Origin: Kosakonia sp. H02
GTDB lineage: Bacteria > Pseudomonadota > Gammaproteobacteria > Enterobacterales > Enterobacteriaceae
Direction: 5' to 3'
NCBI GenBank assembly: GCA_030704225.1
Contig: CP131915.1
Location: forward strand, 3,410,001-3,474,000
Length of the DNA stretch: 64,000 nucleotides
The position numbers were made by a program, and so were the translations under genes. The notes below the pieces were generated by a model. It was not told where the DNA came from, searched no databases, and worked only from the letters and a program-made list of their open reading frames with translations. How positions within the stretch are numbered: position 1 is the stretch's first letter; every line of letters begins with the position of its first letter. Shown one piece after another: positions 8,836-17,542 of the stretch.

Positions 8836-9985
8836 CAGTGTCCTTCTCGTTCAAAAAGTCCAGCGCCTCTGGCACCGGGAGATTCTCAGGTTTAACGGGG
8901 CGTTGTCCGCCTGACAAACGCCAGCGTTTCAACTGCCATACCCACGCCAGCACTTCGGCAACGGCCGCGTAGAGCTGACCGGGGATTTGCTGACCAATTT
9001 CAGCATGACGATAAAGCGCACGCGCCAGCGGCGGTGCTTCAAGAACAGGTATGCGGTTTTGTGCGCCTAACTCGCGAATACGCAGGGCAATCATGCCCGC
9101 GCCTTTCGCCACCACTTTCGGCGCGCTCATTTTGTTCTCGTCGTATTGCAGCGCGACGGAGTAGTGCGTCGGGTTGGTGACAATCACATCCGCTTTGGGC
9201 ACATCGGCCATCATGCGACGACGCGCCGCCGCACGCTGCATCTGGCGAATGCGGCCTTTAACATGCGGGTCGCCTTCGCTCTGTTTAAATTCGTCACGAA
9301 TATCCTGGCGCGACATGCGTAATTTTTTCAGGTGGCTGTAGATCTGCCAGAACACGTCAAAACCCACCATCGGGATGATGCTTAACGCTACCAGCAGCGC
9401 ACACAGCCCGGCCAGATTCATGGCGCTCGCCATTGCCGTGAGCGGTGATTGGCTCATCAGGCGCATCATGTCCGGCCAGTGGTGCCAGAGAAATATTCCC
9501 GCCACGCTGCCCATAAACAGGGCTTTCATCAGCGCTTTCACCAGCTCCGCGCCAACCTGGGCTGAAAAGAGCCGACCTAACCCGCTTAGCGGGTTGAGTT
9601 TGGAAAACTTGAACGCCAGCGATTTGGTGCTGAACACCAGACCGCCCAGCATCATTGGCGCAATCAACGCGATGACGACGACGCCCGTCAGCAGCGGCAA
9701 CATGCCGATAAGCGCCATTTTGAACATGATGATTATCTGCCCGAGGATCAGGTTCGGGTCATTAATGATTTTGTGGTCAAAGCGTAACCCGGAGGAGAGC
9801 ACCATCGTCAGTCGATGGGCGAACGACGCGCCGCCAAACCACAGAATGCAGATACCGACCAACATAACCAGCAATGATGTCAGTTCTTTTGATCGGGGGA
9901 TCTGCCCCTCTTCGCGCGCTTTTTGCAGTCGTTGCGCGGTGGGCGATTCTGTTTTGTCGTCGTTGTCTTCAGAGGCCACGGCCAA
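8828..9985 (-). CDS. flhB: FlhB, flagellar export switch protein
   Basis: The 385-residue protein starts MAVASEDNDDKTESPTAQR, has four membrane segments and then a cytoplasmic domain with the self-cleavage motif NPTH (in VTNPTHYSVAL). Cleavage between N and P switches export from rod/hook to filament subunits. First gene of flhBAE. The 210 bp upstream, shared with the end of cheZ, should contain the FlhDC-dependent class II promoter; I could not read a convincing FlhDC box by eye. Confidence 0.98.
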   Translation of the reverse strand: MAVASEDNDDKTESPTAQRLQKAREEGQIPRSKELTSLLVMLVGICILWFGGASFAHRLTMVLSSGLRFDHKIINDPNLILGQIIIMFKMALIGMLPLLTGVVVIALIAPMMLGGLVFSTKSLAFKFSKLNPLSGLGRLFSAQVGAELVKALMKALFMGSVAGIFLWHHWPDMMRLMSQSPLTAMASAMNLAGLCALLVALSIIPMVGFDVFWQIYSHLKKLRMSRQDIRDEFKQSEGDPHVKGRIRQMQRAAARRRMMADVPKADVIVTNPTHYSVALQYDENKMSAPKVVAKGAGMIALRIRELGAQNRIPVLEAPPLARALYRHAEIGQQIPGQLYAAVAEVLAWVWQLKRWRLSGGQRPVKPENLPVPEALDFLNEKDTDG

Positions 9986-10141
9986 CGTCCACGGGTTACA
10001 GGTGAGACGTCATATTGCCAGAGTCAAGACGGTCTAATGGGCGGAGTAAGGCATAAAAACAGGGGGTTTTCGCCATTTGGCGCAGGCAATGTTCACGCTG
10101 TGGCAGCGAGAAAAAGCGGATAAACCCGTCAGAAAGGTCTA

Positions 10142-10171
10142 AAAGCGGGAAGTCTCTCCCCTTCCCGCTTT
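10142..10171 (-). terminator. Terminator after cheZ
   Basis: A perfect 11-bp stem AAAGCGGGAAG / CTTCCCGCTTT with an 8-nt loop lies 25 bp beyond cheZ. On the minus strand the stem ends in TTT followed by TAG. It ends the tar-tap-cheRBYZ operon before flhB. Confidence 0.8.
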
Positions 10172-10195
10172 ATGTAAGTTACTGATAAATCGCTA

Positions 10196-10840
10196 TCAGA
10201 ACCCAAGGCTGTCGAGTAAATCGTCGACCTGATCCTGGCTTGCCACCACGCCCGCTTTGGTTGCGTCGAGCTGAGGGCCATTGAGCAGGCTTTCGGTTTC
10301 ACGTTTCGGGCGCGCAGATTGTTCCGGGATGTTCTCCAGCAGCACCATCAGCAACTGACGTTCGATCTCCTGGATAACATCCATCATGCGCTTGATAACC
10401 TGACCGGTCAGATCCTGGAAATCCTGCGCCATCATGATCTCGAGCAACTGGGCGTTGGTGAAACTGGTGTGGCCCGGCACTTCCGCCAGGAAACGGCGGG
10501 TATCGGTCACCAGTTCACGTGCATCGCCCAGTTCAATCGGGTTTTCAAACCACGCATCCCAGCGTTTGCTCAGCGCTTTCGACCCTTTTTCCATTTCATC
10601 CTGATGCGGTTGAGACGCTTCAACGCTGTTCAGCGCACGCTCTGCCGCCTGAGCGGTCATCTGCACCACGTAGTCCAGACGGTCGCGCGCATCGGGAATC
10701 GCTTCCGCCGCTTCAGCAATCGCCTGATCCAGCCCTAACTCACGCAGGCTGTCACGCAGCATACGCGTCAGGCTACCGATGCGGGCAATAATATCGCTGG
10801 GTGAATGTTCTTCCGCTGGTTTAATTGAAGGTTGAATCAT
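10196..10840 (-). CDS. cheZ: CheZ, CheY-P phosphatase
   Basis: 214 residues, identical in length to E. coli CheZ. The catalytic glutamine lies in the helix with AQDFQDLTGQVIKRMM (Gln in DLTGQ). The C-terminal end QDQVDDLLDSLGF is the amphipathic helix that binds CheY. CheZ dephosphorylates CheY-P and is localised to receptor clusters through CheA-short. Last gene of the chemotaxis operon, 11 bp after cheY. Confidence 0.98.
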   Translation of the reverse strand: MIQPSIKPAEEHSPSDIIARIGSLTRMLRDSLRELGLDQAIAEAAEAIPDARDRLDYVVQMTAQAAERALNSVEASQPHQDEMEKGSKALSKRWDAWFENPIELGDARELVTDTRRFLAEVPGHTSFTNAQLLEIMMAQDFQDLTGQVIKRMMDVIQEIERQLLMVLLENIPEQSARPKRETESLLNGPQLDATKAGVVASQDQVDDLLDSLGF

Positions 10841-10851
10841 CTATCCAGTCC

Positions 10852-11241
10852 TCACATGCCAAGTTTCTCGAAGATCTTGCCCAATTTTTCTTCCAGGGTT
10901 GCCGCGGTAAATGGTTTCACCACATAGCCGCTCGCACCGGCCTGCGCCGCAGCGATAATGTTCTCTTTTTTCGCTTCAGCCGTGACCATCAACACCGGCA
11001 GAGATGCCATGTTGCTGTCCGCGCGGATCGTTTTCAGCAGTTCCAGACCGTCCATGTTAGGCATGTTCCAGTCAGAGATGACGAAACCAAAACCACCGGC
11101 CTGGAGTTTATTCAGCGCGTCAACGCCGTCTTCGGCTTCTTCAACGTTATTAAACCCCAGCTCTTTTAACAGGTTGCGCACGATCCGACGCATTGTGGAA
11201 AAGTCATCCACAACCAGAAATCTGAGCTCTTTGTCCGCCAT
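10852..11241 (-). CDS. cheY: CheY, chemotaxis response regulator
   Basis: 129-residue single receiver domain. Key residues are visible: acidic pair in VVDDFSTMRR, phospho-acceptor Asp in SDWNMPNMDG, Thr in MVTAEA and Lys in YVVKPF. CheY-P binds FliM at the flagellar switch and causes clockwise rotation. Gap to cheB is 16 bp. Confidence 0.99.
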   Translation of the reverse strand: MADKELRFLVVDDFSTMRRIVRNLLKELGFNNVEEAEDGVDALNKLQAGGFGFVISDWNMPNMDGLELLKTIRADSNMASLPVLMVTAEAKKENIIAAAQAGASGYVVKPFTAATLEEKLGKIFEKLGM

Positions 11242-11257
11242 AAAACTTCACTCCTCG

Positions 11258-12307
11258 TTAAATACGTATTGCCTGTCCGGCACTGATTTTCGCCAGCATC
11301 TGCTGGCTTACCTGGCTAAGATCGACCACTTCGCTGACGCCACCCATATTGATGGCCTCACGCGGCATGCCGAACACCACACAACTTGCTTCGTTTTGCG
11401 CAATGGTCCAGGCGCCTGCCTGGTGCATCGCTAACATTCCGGCCGCGCCGTCGTTGCCCATCCCCGTGAGAATAACCCCCACGGCGTTTCGCCCCGCGTG
11501 TTTCGCCACCGAATGAAACAACACGTCCACCGATGGTCGGTGCCGGTTCACCGGCGGGCCATCGTGGATCTTAATTTGATAGTTCGCCCCGCTACGGGAC
11601 AGCTCCATATGCTTATCACCGGGCGCAATATAGGCATGCCCTGGCAATACGCGTTCACCGTCTTCTGCTTCTTTGACGTTGATTTGACACAATTTATTTA
11701 ACCGCTCGGCAAAGGAGCGGGTAAAGCCCGGCGGCATATGCTGGGTTATCAGAATACCCGGACTTGAGAGCGGCAATGGCTGGAGTACATGCCGAATTGC
11801 CTCTGTTCCTCCCGTTGACGCCCCGATAACCAGCAATTTTTCCGAACTGAGCAGCGGCCCGGCCTTTAAGGTTTCCGGGATCACCATCGTTTTGTGCGCC
11901 GCAATGCGTGCGCGTGATGCGGTACGCACCTTCTCGGCAATCATTTCGCTGTAGGCGAGCATGCCTTCGCGAATACCAATTTGCGGTTTGGTGACAAAAT
12001 CAATCGCCCCCAGTTCCAGCGCCCGCAGCGTCACTTCCGACCCTTTACCGGTCAGGGAGGAGACCATCACCACCGGCATCGGACGTAAGCGCATCAATTT
12101 TTCGAGGAAATCCAGCCCATCCATGCGCGGCATTTCCACGTCCAGGGTTAAGACATCCGGGTTAAATTTTTTAATCAGATCCCGTGCGACTAACGGATCC
12201 GGAGCCGTCGCGACCATTTCCATGTCGCTGTGGCTATTAATAATTTCGGTCATGATTTGCCGCATCAATGCGGAATCATCAACGGACAACACCCTGATTT
12301 TACTCAT
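11258..12307 (-). CDS. cheB: CheB, receptor methylesterase/deamidase response regulator
   Basis: 349 residues: N-terminal receiver (phospho-acceptor Asp in LDVEMPRMDG) and C-terminal serine esterase with the triad visible as Ser in GASTGGTEAIR, His in QHMPPGFT and Asp in GMGNDGAAGM. It removes methyl groups from receptor glutamates as part of adaptation. Its start overlaps the cheR stop by 4 bp (ATGA). Confidence 0.98.
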   Translation of the reverse strand: MSKIRVLSVDDSALMRQIMTEIINSHSDMEMVATAPDPLVARDLIKKFNPDVLTLDVEMPRMDGLDFLEKLMRLRPMPVVMVSSLTGKGSEVTLRALELGAIDFVTKPQIGIREGMLAYSEMIAEKVRTASRARIAAHKTMVIPETLKAGPLLSSEKLLVIGASTGGTEAIRHVLQPLPLSSPGILITQHMPPGFTRSFAERLNKLCQINVKEAEDGERVLPGHAYIAPGDKHMELSRSGANYQIKIHDGPPVNRHRPSVDVLFHSVAKHAGRNAVGVILTGMGNDGAAGMLAMHQAGAWTIAQNEASCVVFGMPREAINMGGVSEVVDLSQVSQQMLAKISAGQAIRI

Positions 12308-13173
12308 GCTTTATCCTTACTCAGCGCATAAACTGTTTGCCCACGCAAGCTAAACTCACGTACGAGGTTGCTGAAGTTCTCCGAATGCCCGGCAAACAGT
12401 AATCCATCCGGCTTAAGCAGCGGAGCGAAACGATGCAAAATGTCCTGTTGCGTCGTTTTATCAAAATAAATCATAACGTTACGGCAAAAAATCGCGTCAA
12501 ACGGCCCCGGCACGTTGTACTGCTTATCCAGCAGGTTCACCGTGGAGAACTCGACATAGTTCGCCAGTTCCTGTCGCACACGCACCAGCCCGGCGTGCGG
12601 GCCAGTGCCGCGCATAAAGTAGCGCTGCATCTGCTGCGGCGAGAGGGTTTTTAGCTCGTCCAGGCGATAGATCCCGCTGCGTGCTTTTTCCAGCACTTCG
12701 GTATCAATATCGCTGGCGAATACTTTAAAGCGACCCGGCGCCATACCCAGCGCGTCAGCAAGGGTGATGGCGAGCGAGTACGGCTCTTCCCCGGTGGAGG
12801 CCGCCGCGCTCCAGACCCGGTATTCCCCCGTGCGCTTACGCGCATGTTCTGCCAGTACCGGGAAGTGGTGAGCTTCCCGGAAAAAGGCAGTGAGATTGGT
12901 GGTCAGCGAGTTAATAAACGCTTGCCACTCGGCGCTGTTCTGATTCGCTTCCAGCATGCTCAGGTAGCGGCCAAAATCATCTAACCCCAACGAGCGCAAA
13001 CGCCGAACGAGACGGTTGTACACCATGTCGCGTTTATGGTCGGCGAGGACAATCCCCGCACGCTGGTAGATCAATTGACATATCCGACGAAAATGCGCGT
13101 CGGACAGCGCCAGGCGCTGTGTCATCTGCTGCAATATTGATGACGTTTGCCCGTTGGGCAGTGATGATGTCAT
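12304..13173 (-). CDS. cheR: CheR, receptor methyltransferase
   Basis: 289 residues (286 in E. coli). N-terminal helical domain, then the SAM-binding fold with AASTGEEPYSLAI and the conserved FCRNVMIYFD. It methylates receptor glutamates and docks on the NWETF tail of the high-abundance receptor encoded two genes upstream. The gap to tap is 19 bp. Confidence 0.98.
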   Translation of the reverse strand: MTSSLPNGQTSSILQQMTQRLALSDAHFRRICQLIYQRAGIVLADHKRDMVYNRLVRRLRSLGLDDFGRYLSMLEANQNSAEWQAFINSLTTNLTAFFREAHHFPVLAEHARKRTGEYRVWSAAASTGEEPYSLAITLADALGMAPGRFKVFASDIDTEVLEKARSGIYRLDELKTLSPQQMQRYFMRGTGPHAGLVRVRQELANYVEFSTVNLLDKQYNVPGPFDAIFCRNVMIYFDKTTQQDILHRFAPLLKPDGLLFAGHSENFSNLVREFSLRGQTVYALSKDKA

Positions 13174-13192
13174 AGCGCCTTCTCAACTCAGT

Positions 13193-14794
13193 TCATGATG
13201 CAACAGGCACGGCCGTCGGCGGTGCCAATTCGGGTACTGCTACATGCTCATCAATCTTAAACACAGCAACCAGCGCGGTAAGGTGATCTGCCTGGTTGGC
13301 CAGTTGGTCGGTGGCTGAGGCGGCCTCTTCTACCAGCGCCGCATTCTGTTGTGTCACCTGATCCATCTGGGTTATAGCCTGAGCAACCTGCTCAATCCCG
13401 CGGCGTTGTTCGTCAGACGCGGAGGCGATTTCGCCCATAATGTCGTTTACCTGGGTGACGGAGCGGACAATCTCATTCATCGTCTGCGCGGCGGTATCCA
13501 CCAGCACAGAACCTTGCTGAACGCGGGATACCGACTCTTCAATCAGGCCCTTAATCTCTTTTGCCGCCTGCGCGCTGCGACTGGCGAGGTTACGCACTTC
13601 GCCCGCCACCACCGCAAACCCGCGCCCCTGCTCACCGGCGCGGGCGGCTTCTACAGCGGCGTTCAGCGCCAGGATATTGGTCTGAAAGGCAATGCCATCA
13701 ATCACGCTGGTGATATCGCCAATCTTCTGCGAACTGTTGGCTATCTCATGCATGGTGCTCGCCACGCTTGAGGTCTGCTGCCCGCCTTTTGCCGCCGTCT
13801 GGGCTGCACTTTGCGCCAGCCCCGACGCCTGTCGCGCATTGTCGGCGTTCTGGCCGACGGTGGCGGTCAGTTGCTCCATGCTGGCCGCGGTTTGCGCCAG
13901 CGATGCGGCCTGCTGTTCCGTACGCGCAGATAAATCATTGTTGCCTGCGGCAATCTCGGAAATGCCGGTATGCATGGCGTGACTGCCGTGGCGAACATCG
14001 CTCACCGTGGTGCGCAGCGACACCTGCATCTTTTGCAGGCCGGCGAAAATGGCCGAAATTTCGTTACGCCCGTTAACCTCAATCGCGCGGGCCAGGTTGC
14101 CTTCGGCGATGCTGTCAAAATGCCCGCTCATCACCGCCAGCGGCTGAACAATCATCTTGCGCGACCAGTACAGCGCCACCGTGGTCAACAGTGCCGCCAG
14201 GATAACCACCACGATGAAGATCACCGCCGAACGGCGATAGTTACTTTCACTGATGACTCTGGCCTGCTCCGTAAAGTGGTTAATGTGCTTCTCCCACGCG
14301 CTGAAGTTGGCATCAAATTTACTTTGCGACTCCTGCACCGGCGCAGTCATAAAATCCGACAGCTGGTTATTCTCAAGCCAGGTGGCCTGGTGCTCCAGGT
14401 CGCTGCGCCAGGCATTGAAACTCGCCTGCGTCCCTTCCTGTAATTTTTTGCCTTCCGCCGTTAGCGCCGCACTGCTGACAAACGCTTTTTCTGTTTCTTC
14501 CGCCTGTTTCAGGCTGGCTTTCGCCTGTGTCATCAGCGCTTTGATATCGTCCGGCGGATAACTGAGCGCAGTTAACGTCCCGGCTTTATTCAGCGCGGTG
14601 CTGGCCTGTAACAATACGGCCCGCATCTGCATCAGCGCACTGCGCTGCTGGTTACTCTTTTCGACTTCCTGTAAATGGGAGGTGCTCTCTTTAAATGCCC
14701 AGAAAGACAAACCGTTACTGCCAACCTGCAAAACGCCACACACAATCAAAATTAAAAATAATGTTGTTGAGATACGAATACGATTTAACATCAA
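13193..14794 (-). CDS. tap: Tap-like methyl-accepting chemotaxis protein
   Basis: 533 residues, the same length as E. coli Tap, with a near-identical N-terminus (NRIRISTTLFLILIVCG, QASTALNKAGTLTALSYP). Two membrane segments (about 7-30 and 190-212) flank a periplasmic sensor; HAMP and the signalling hairpin (IDGIAFQTNILALNAAVEAA) follow. Like Tap, it lacks the C-terminal NWETF pentapeptide and ends PTAVPVAS, so it would depend on neighbouring receptors for efficient methylation. In E. coli Tap senses dipeptides through a periplasmic binding protein and pyrimidines. Placed between tar and cheR as in E. coli. Confidence 0.93.
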   Translation of the reverse strand: MMLNRIRISTTLFLILIVCGVLQVGSNGLSFWAFKESTSHLQEVEKSNQQRSALMQMRAVLLQASTALNKAGTLTALSYPPDDIKALMTQAKASLKQAEETEKAFVSSAALTAEGKKLQEGTQASFNAWRSDLEHQATWLENNQLSDFMTAPVQESQSKFDANFSAWEKHINHFTEQARVISESNYRRSAVIFIVVVILAALLTTVALYWSRKMIVQPLAVMSGHFDSIAEGNLARAIEVNGRNEISAIFAGLQKMQVSLRTTVSDVRHGSHAMHTGISEIAAGNNDLSARTEQQAASLAQTAASMEQLTATVGQNADNARQASGLAQSAAQTAAKGGQQTSSVASTMHEIANSSQKIGDITSVIDGIAFQTNILALNAAVEAARAGEQGRGFAVVAGEVRNLASRSAQAAKEIKGLIEESVSRVQQGSVLVDTAAQTMNEIVRSVTQVNDIMGEIASASDEQRRGIEQVAQAITQMDQVTQQNAALVEEAASATDQLANQADHLTALVAVFKIDEHVAVPELAPPTAVPVAS

Positions 14795-14832
14795 CGCCCC
14801 ATCTGGCGGAAAAATCCGCGGTTACGCACTGC

Positions 14833-16500
14833 TTAAAAGGTTTCCCAGTTATCCTCTTGTCCGGTGGCAAGGTGGCGGCTCCGCGCCGGGGTCTGAGCGC
14901 GGCCTGCTACCGGCGTTAAAGCAGGTTGCGCCATGCCTGATACAGAGGAAAGGCGGAAGGCCGATACCGCCTGCGTCAATCGACTGGCTTGTTCTTCTAA
15001 GGCAGCGGCTGCGGCTGCCGATTGTTGTACCAGTGACGCATTCTGTTGCGTGACGCGATCCATTTCGGATACCGCCAGCGCAACCTGATCGATGCCACGG
15101 CTCTGTTCATCCGATGCCGAGGCGATCTCACCCATAATGTCGTTGACTCTTGTTACCGCGTTAACAATGTCCGACATGGTTTCCCCGGCGCTTTCCACCA
15201 GCACAGAACCGGTATCGACCCGGGAAACAGAATCTTCAATCAATGACTTAATTTCTTTTGCGGCCTGCGCACTGCGACTGGCAAGGTTACGCACTTCTCC
15301 GGCGACCACGGCAAAACCCCGGCCTTGCTCACCGGCGCGCGCCGCTTCCACCGCCGCGTTCAACGCGAGGATATTGGTCTGAAACGCAATGCCGTCAATC
15401 ACGCTGATAATGTCGGCGATTTTTTGCGAACTGGTGGCAATCTCGTGCATAGTTTTCACCACGCCATCCACCACTTTACCGCCGCGCCCGGCGGTTTCCG
15501 ACGCGCTTTGCGCCAGCAATGACGCCTGACGGGCGTTTTCGGCGTTCTGTTTCACCGTCGCGGTCAGCTCTTCCATGCTGGCGGCGGTCTGTTCCAGCGC
15601 CGAGGCCTGCTCTTCTGTACGCGATGAGAGATCGTTATTCCCGGCCGCGATTTCGCTGGTGCCAGAATAAATCGCATCCGAGCCCTGGCGCACATTGGTG
15701 ACAGTTTCAATCAATGCGTTTTGCATATGATCGACACTCTGCGCCAGTTCAGTCATCTCACTGCGCCCGGCAATGCGCAGCGAATGCGTCAGGTTACCGC
15801 CGGCAATTTCACGGATATGAGCAATCACCGCCGACAGCGGCGAGAGCAGAATCCGGCGGATGCCATACCAGACGCCGGCCAGCACAATTACCAGCGCCAG
15901 CGCGAGAACCGCCATCTGCCATTTGGCGAAGGTGTAGTCGCTGACGCTCTGATCCCAGGCGTTGCGATAGAGGCTGTCGCTTAAGCTTGCGTATTTCGCC
16001 ATCGCCTCGCCAAGGGCGTTTTGCATCCCCTGCGTCGGCTGGGCCATAAAGCTATCGATGTTGCCACTCTCAAGGAATTGCACCAGTTCGCTCAGCGCCG
16101 CATGGTAAGTCTGGTACTTCTCATCAAGGGTCTGACGGGCTGCGTCCATCTCCGGCATGGTCGGCAACTGACGGAAGGCGTCATAGTGTTTTGCCGCCTC
16201 ATTCAGCGACGCTTTTGCGCTATTGAGCAGATCGGTTTTCGCGCTGCTTTGCTGGTTGCTCGGGTCGAGCAGCATCCGCGCCGAAGAACGGCTCAGGTTG
16301 ATGCGTGTTTGCAGCATCAGTTCCCACGCTTTCCCCAGTTCCGTCTGTTGCATACGCAGATCGTTGGAGACGGCAAAACTTTGCTGGTTTTGCTTAAGCG
16401 ACGAAAAAAAGAGCCCACCGGAGACAAGCTGTAACAGGGCGAAGACCACCAGCACGCTCATAAGTAATGTAACGACGCGGATACGGTTCACTTGCAACAC
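14833..16500 (-). CDS. tar: Tar-like methyl-accepting chemotaxis protein
   Basis: 555 residues with the receptor layout: TM1 (about 8-30), periplasmic four-helix domain, TM2 (about 193-213), HAMP, signalling hairpin, and a C-terminal NWETF tail that recruits CheR and CheB. The ligand-site pattern QTRINLSRSSARMLLD keeps the arginines that bind the amino-acid alpha-carboxylate in Tar and Tsr. Position at the head of the tap-cheRBYZ operon supports Tar (aspartate) rather than Tsr; ligand specificity is inferred. A near-perfect sigma28 promoter lies 25 bp upstream. Confidence 0.85.
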   Translation of the reverse strand: MLQVNRIRVVTLLMSVLVVFALLQLVSGGLFFSSLKQNQQSFAVSNDLRMQQTELGKAWELMLQTRINLSRSSARMLLDPSNQQSSAKTDLLNSAKASLNEAAKHYDAFRQLPTMPEMDAARQTLDEKYQTYHAALSELVQFLESGNIDSFMAQPTQGMQNALGEAMAKYASLSDSLYRNAWDQSVSDYTFAKWQMAVLALALVIVLAGVWYGIRRILLSPLSAVIAHIREIAGGNLTHSLRIAGRSEMTELAQSVDHMQNALIETVTNVRQGSDAIYSGTSEIAAGNNDLSSRTEEQASALEQTAASMEELTATVKQNAENARQASLLAQSASETAGRGGKVVDGVVKTMHEIATSSQKIADIISVIDGIAFQTNILALNAAVEAARAGEQGRGFAVVAGEVRNLASRSAQAAKEIKSLIEDSVSRVDTGSVLVESAGETMSDIVNAVTRVNDIMGEIASASDEQSRGIDQVALAVSEMDRVTQQNASLVQQSAAAAAALEEQASRLTQAVSAFRLSSVSGMAQPALTPVAGRAQTPARSRHLATGQEDNWETF

Positions 16501-16524
16501 CTTCTTGATAAGTTATTAACGGTG

Positions 16525-16551
16525 TTATCGGCATCCGGCCTGGGAACTTTA
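16525..16551 (-). promoter_or_regulatory. Sigma28 (FliA) promoter of the tar operon
   Basis: On the minus strand TAAAGTTC (16544-16551), an 11-bp spacer and GCCGATAA (16525-16532) match the FliA consensus TAAAGTTT-N11-GCCGATAA at 15 of 16 positions. It points to tar, 25 bp downstream. Confidence 0.93.
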
Positions 16552-16579
16552 CATTTGCGAAAGGGAATTAAATTTGCAC

Positions 16580-17542
16580 TTAAAACGCGATATCGACAGT
16601 CAATGTATCGCTGTAGGTACCGCCCGGCGGCGTGGTTTGCGTCGTCAGCACCTGCGCGGTGTAGTGATAAGTGCGAAGCAGACCATCGCTGCTCACCTGC
16701 GAGGAGACACCGCTCGACCAGCGCTCGGTGCCCACGCTGCCCCAGCGGTTGGTGGTCGCGCCTTTATAAATCTCATAACTCAGGCGGTTACTGCCACTCG
16801 CCATATTGCGCACATTGCCGCTGGCATAGCCGCCATTATTAATGCCAACGGTATAGGTGCTGCCTTTGGTGCAGGTAATGGCAATGGATTGCGAGACGGT
16901 CGGGAAGTTACGTACCAGTGGCGCGCTACCAAAATTCACATTCGGCGCGTTGATGGTTGTGCAGTCATTGGTGCTGGTGCCGGTCAGTTGCAGGCTGGTG
17001 GCCGCCGTACCCGTTTGCGCCGTGGTACACAATCCCAGCAGGCCGACCGAACAGACGTTGTAGGCGACACTAAAATTCAGCGTGACCAGGTAAGGCCCAG
17101 CGGAGACATTCTGCCCCGGCACCGTCAGAAAATAGAGCGGCAAGGTATAGGTTTTCGAGCCAAGCAGTGCCAGCAGCGTCGGGCCGCTCCAGGTATAGCT
17201 GGTGCCGCCAATGGTCGCCTCGCTGTTATTGGCGCAGTTCGCCTGTCCGCAGACACGAACGGGGATGCTGTCCGTCACGGCGGCATTATCACTGCGCCTC
17301 ATCGCCCCGCGATTGGTGGCGGTGGCCGTCGCACCCGTCAGCGTCAGCGTGACTGAGTCATTGGTCAGTAAGTTAAGCGCCGCATCGCAGCGCACAATCA
17401 GGTTGGCGGTGGTATTTTGCGCCGTTGAATTAAGCACAAACGAGGTGACGGTGCCGAACGCGCCATTGGTGGTGCTGACGGTACACGCCGCCCAGACCTG
17501 ACTGGAGCAGAGCAGTAATAATAAGAAGAGAAGCCGACGCAT
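16580..17542 (-). CDS. Spore coat U domain protein, probable pilus tip subunit (CsuE-like)
   Basis: 320 residues with a signal peptide (MRRLLFLLLLLCSSQVWA). Two spore-coat-U domains can be seen: residues about 19-155, and 180-320, which ends in YSDTLTVDIAF, the typical last strand. Two-domain subunits of this type are tip adhesins of archaic chaperone-usher pili such as Csu of Acinetobacter. It is last in the five-gene cluster and its start overlaps the usher stop by 1 bp. Its stop is only 80 bp from the tar start. Tip role is inferred from the domain number and gene order. Confidence 0.82.
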   Translation of the reverse strand: MRRLLFLLLLLCSSQVWAACTVSTTNGAFGTVTSFVLNSTAQNTTANLIVRCDAALNLLTNDSVTLTLTGATATATNRGAMRRSDNAAVTDSIPVRVCGQANCANNSEATIGGTSYTWSGPTLLALLGSKTYTLPLYFLTVPGQNVSAGPYLVTLNFSVAYNVCSVGLLGLCTTAQTGTAATSLQLTGTSTNDCTTINAPNVNFGSAPLVRNFPTVSQSIAITCTKGSTYTVGINNGGYASGNVRNMASGSNRLSYEIYKGATTNRWGSVGTERWSSGVSSQVSSDGLLRTYHYTAQVLTTQTTPPGGTYSDTLTVDIAF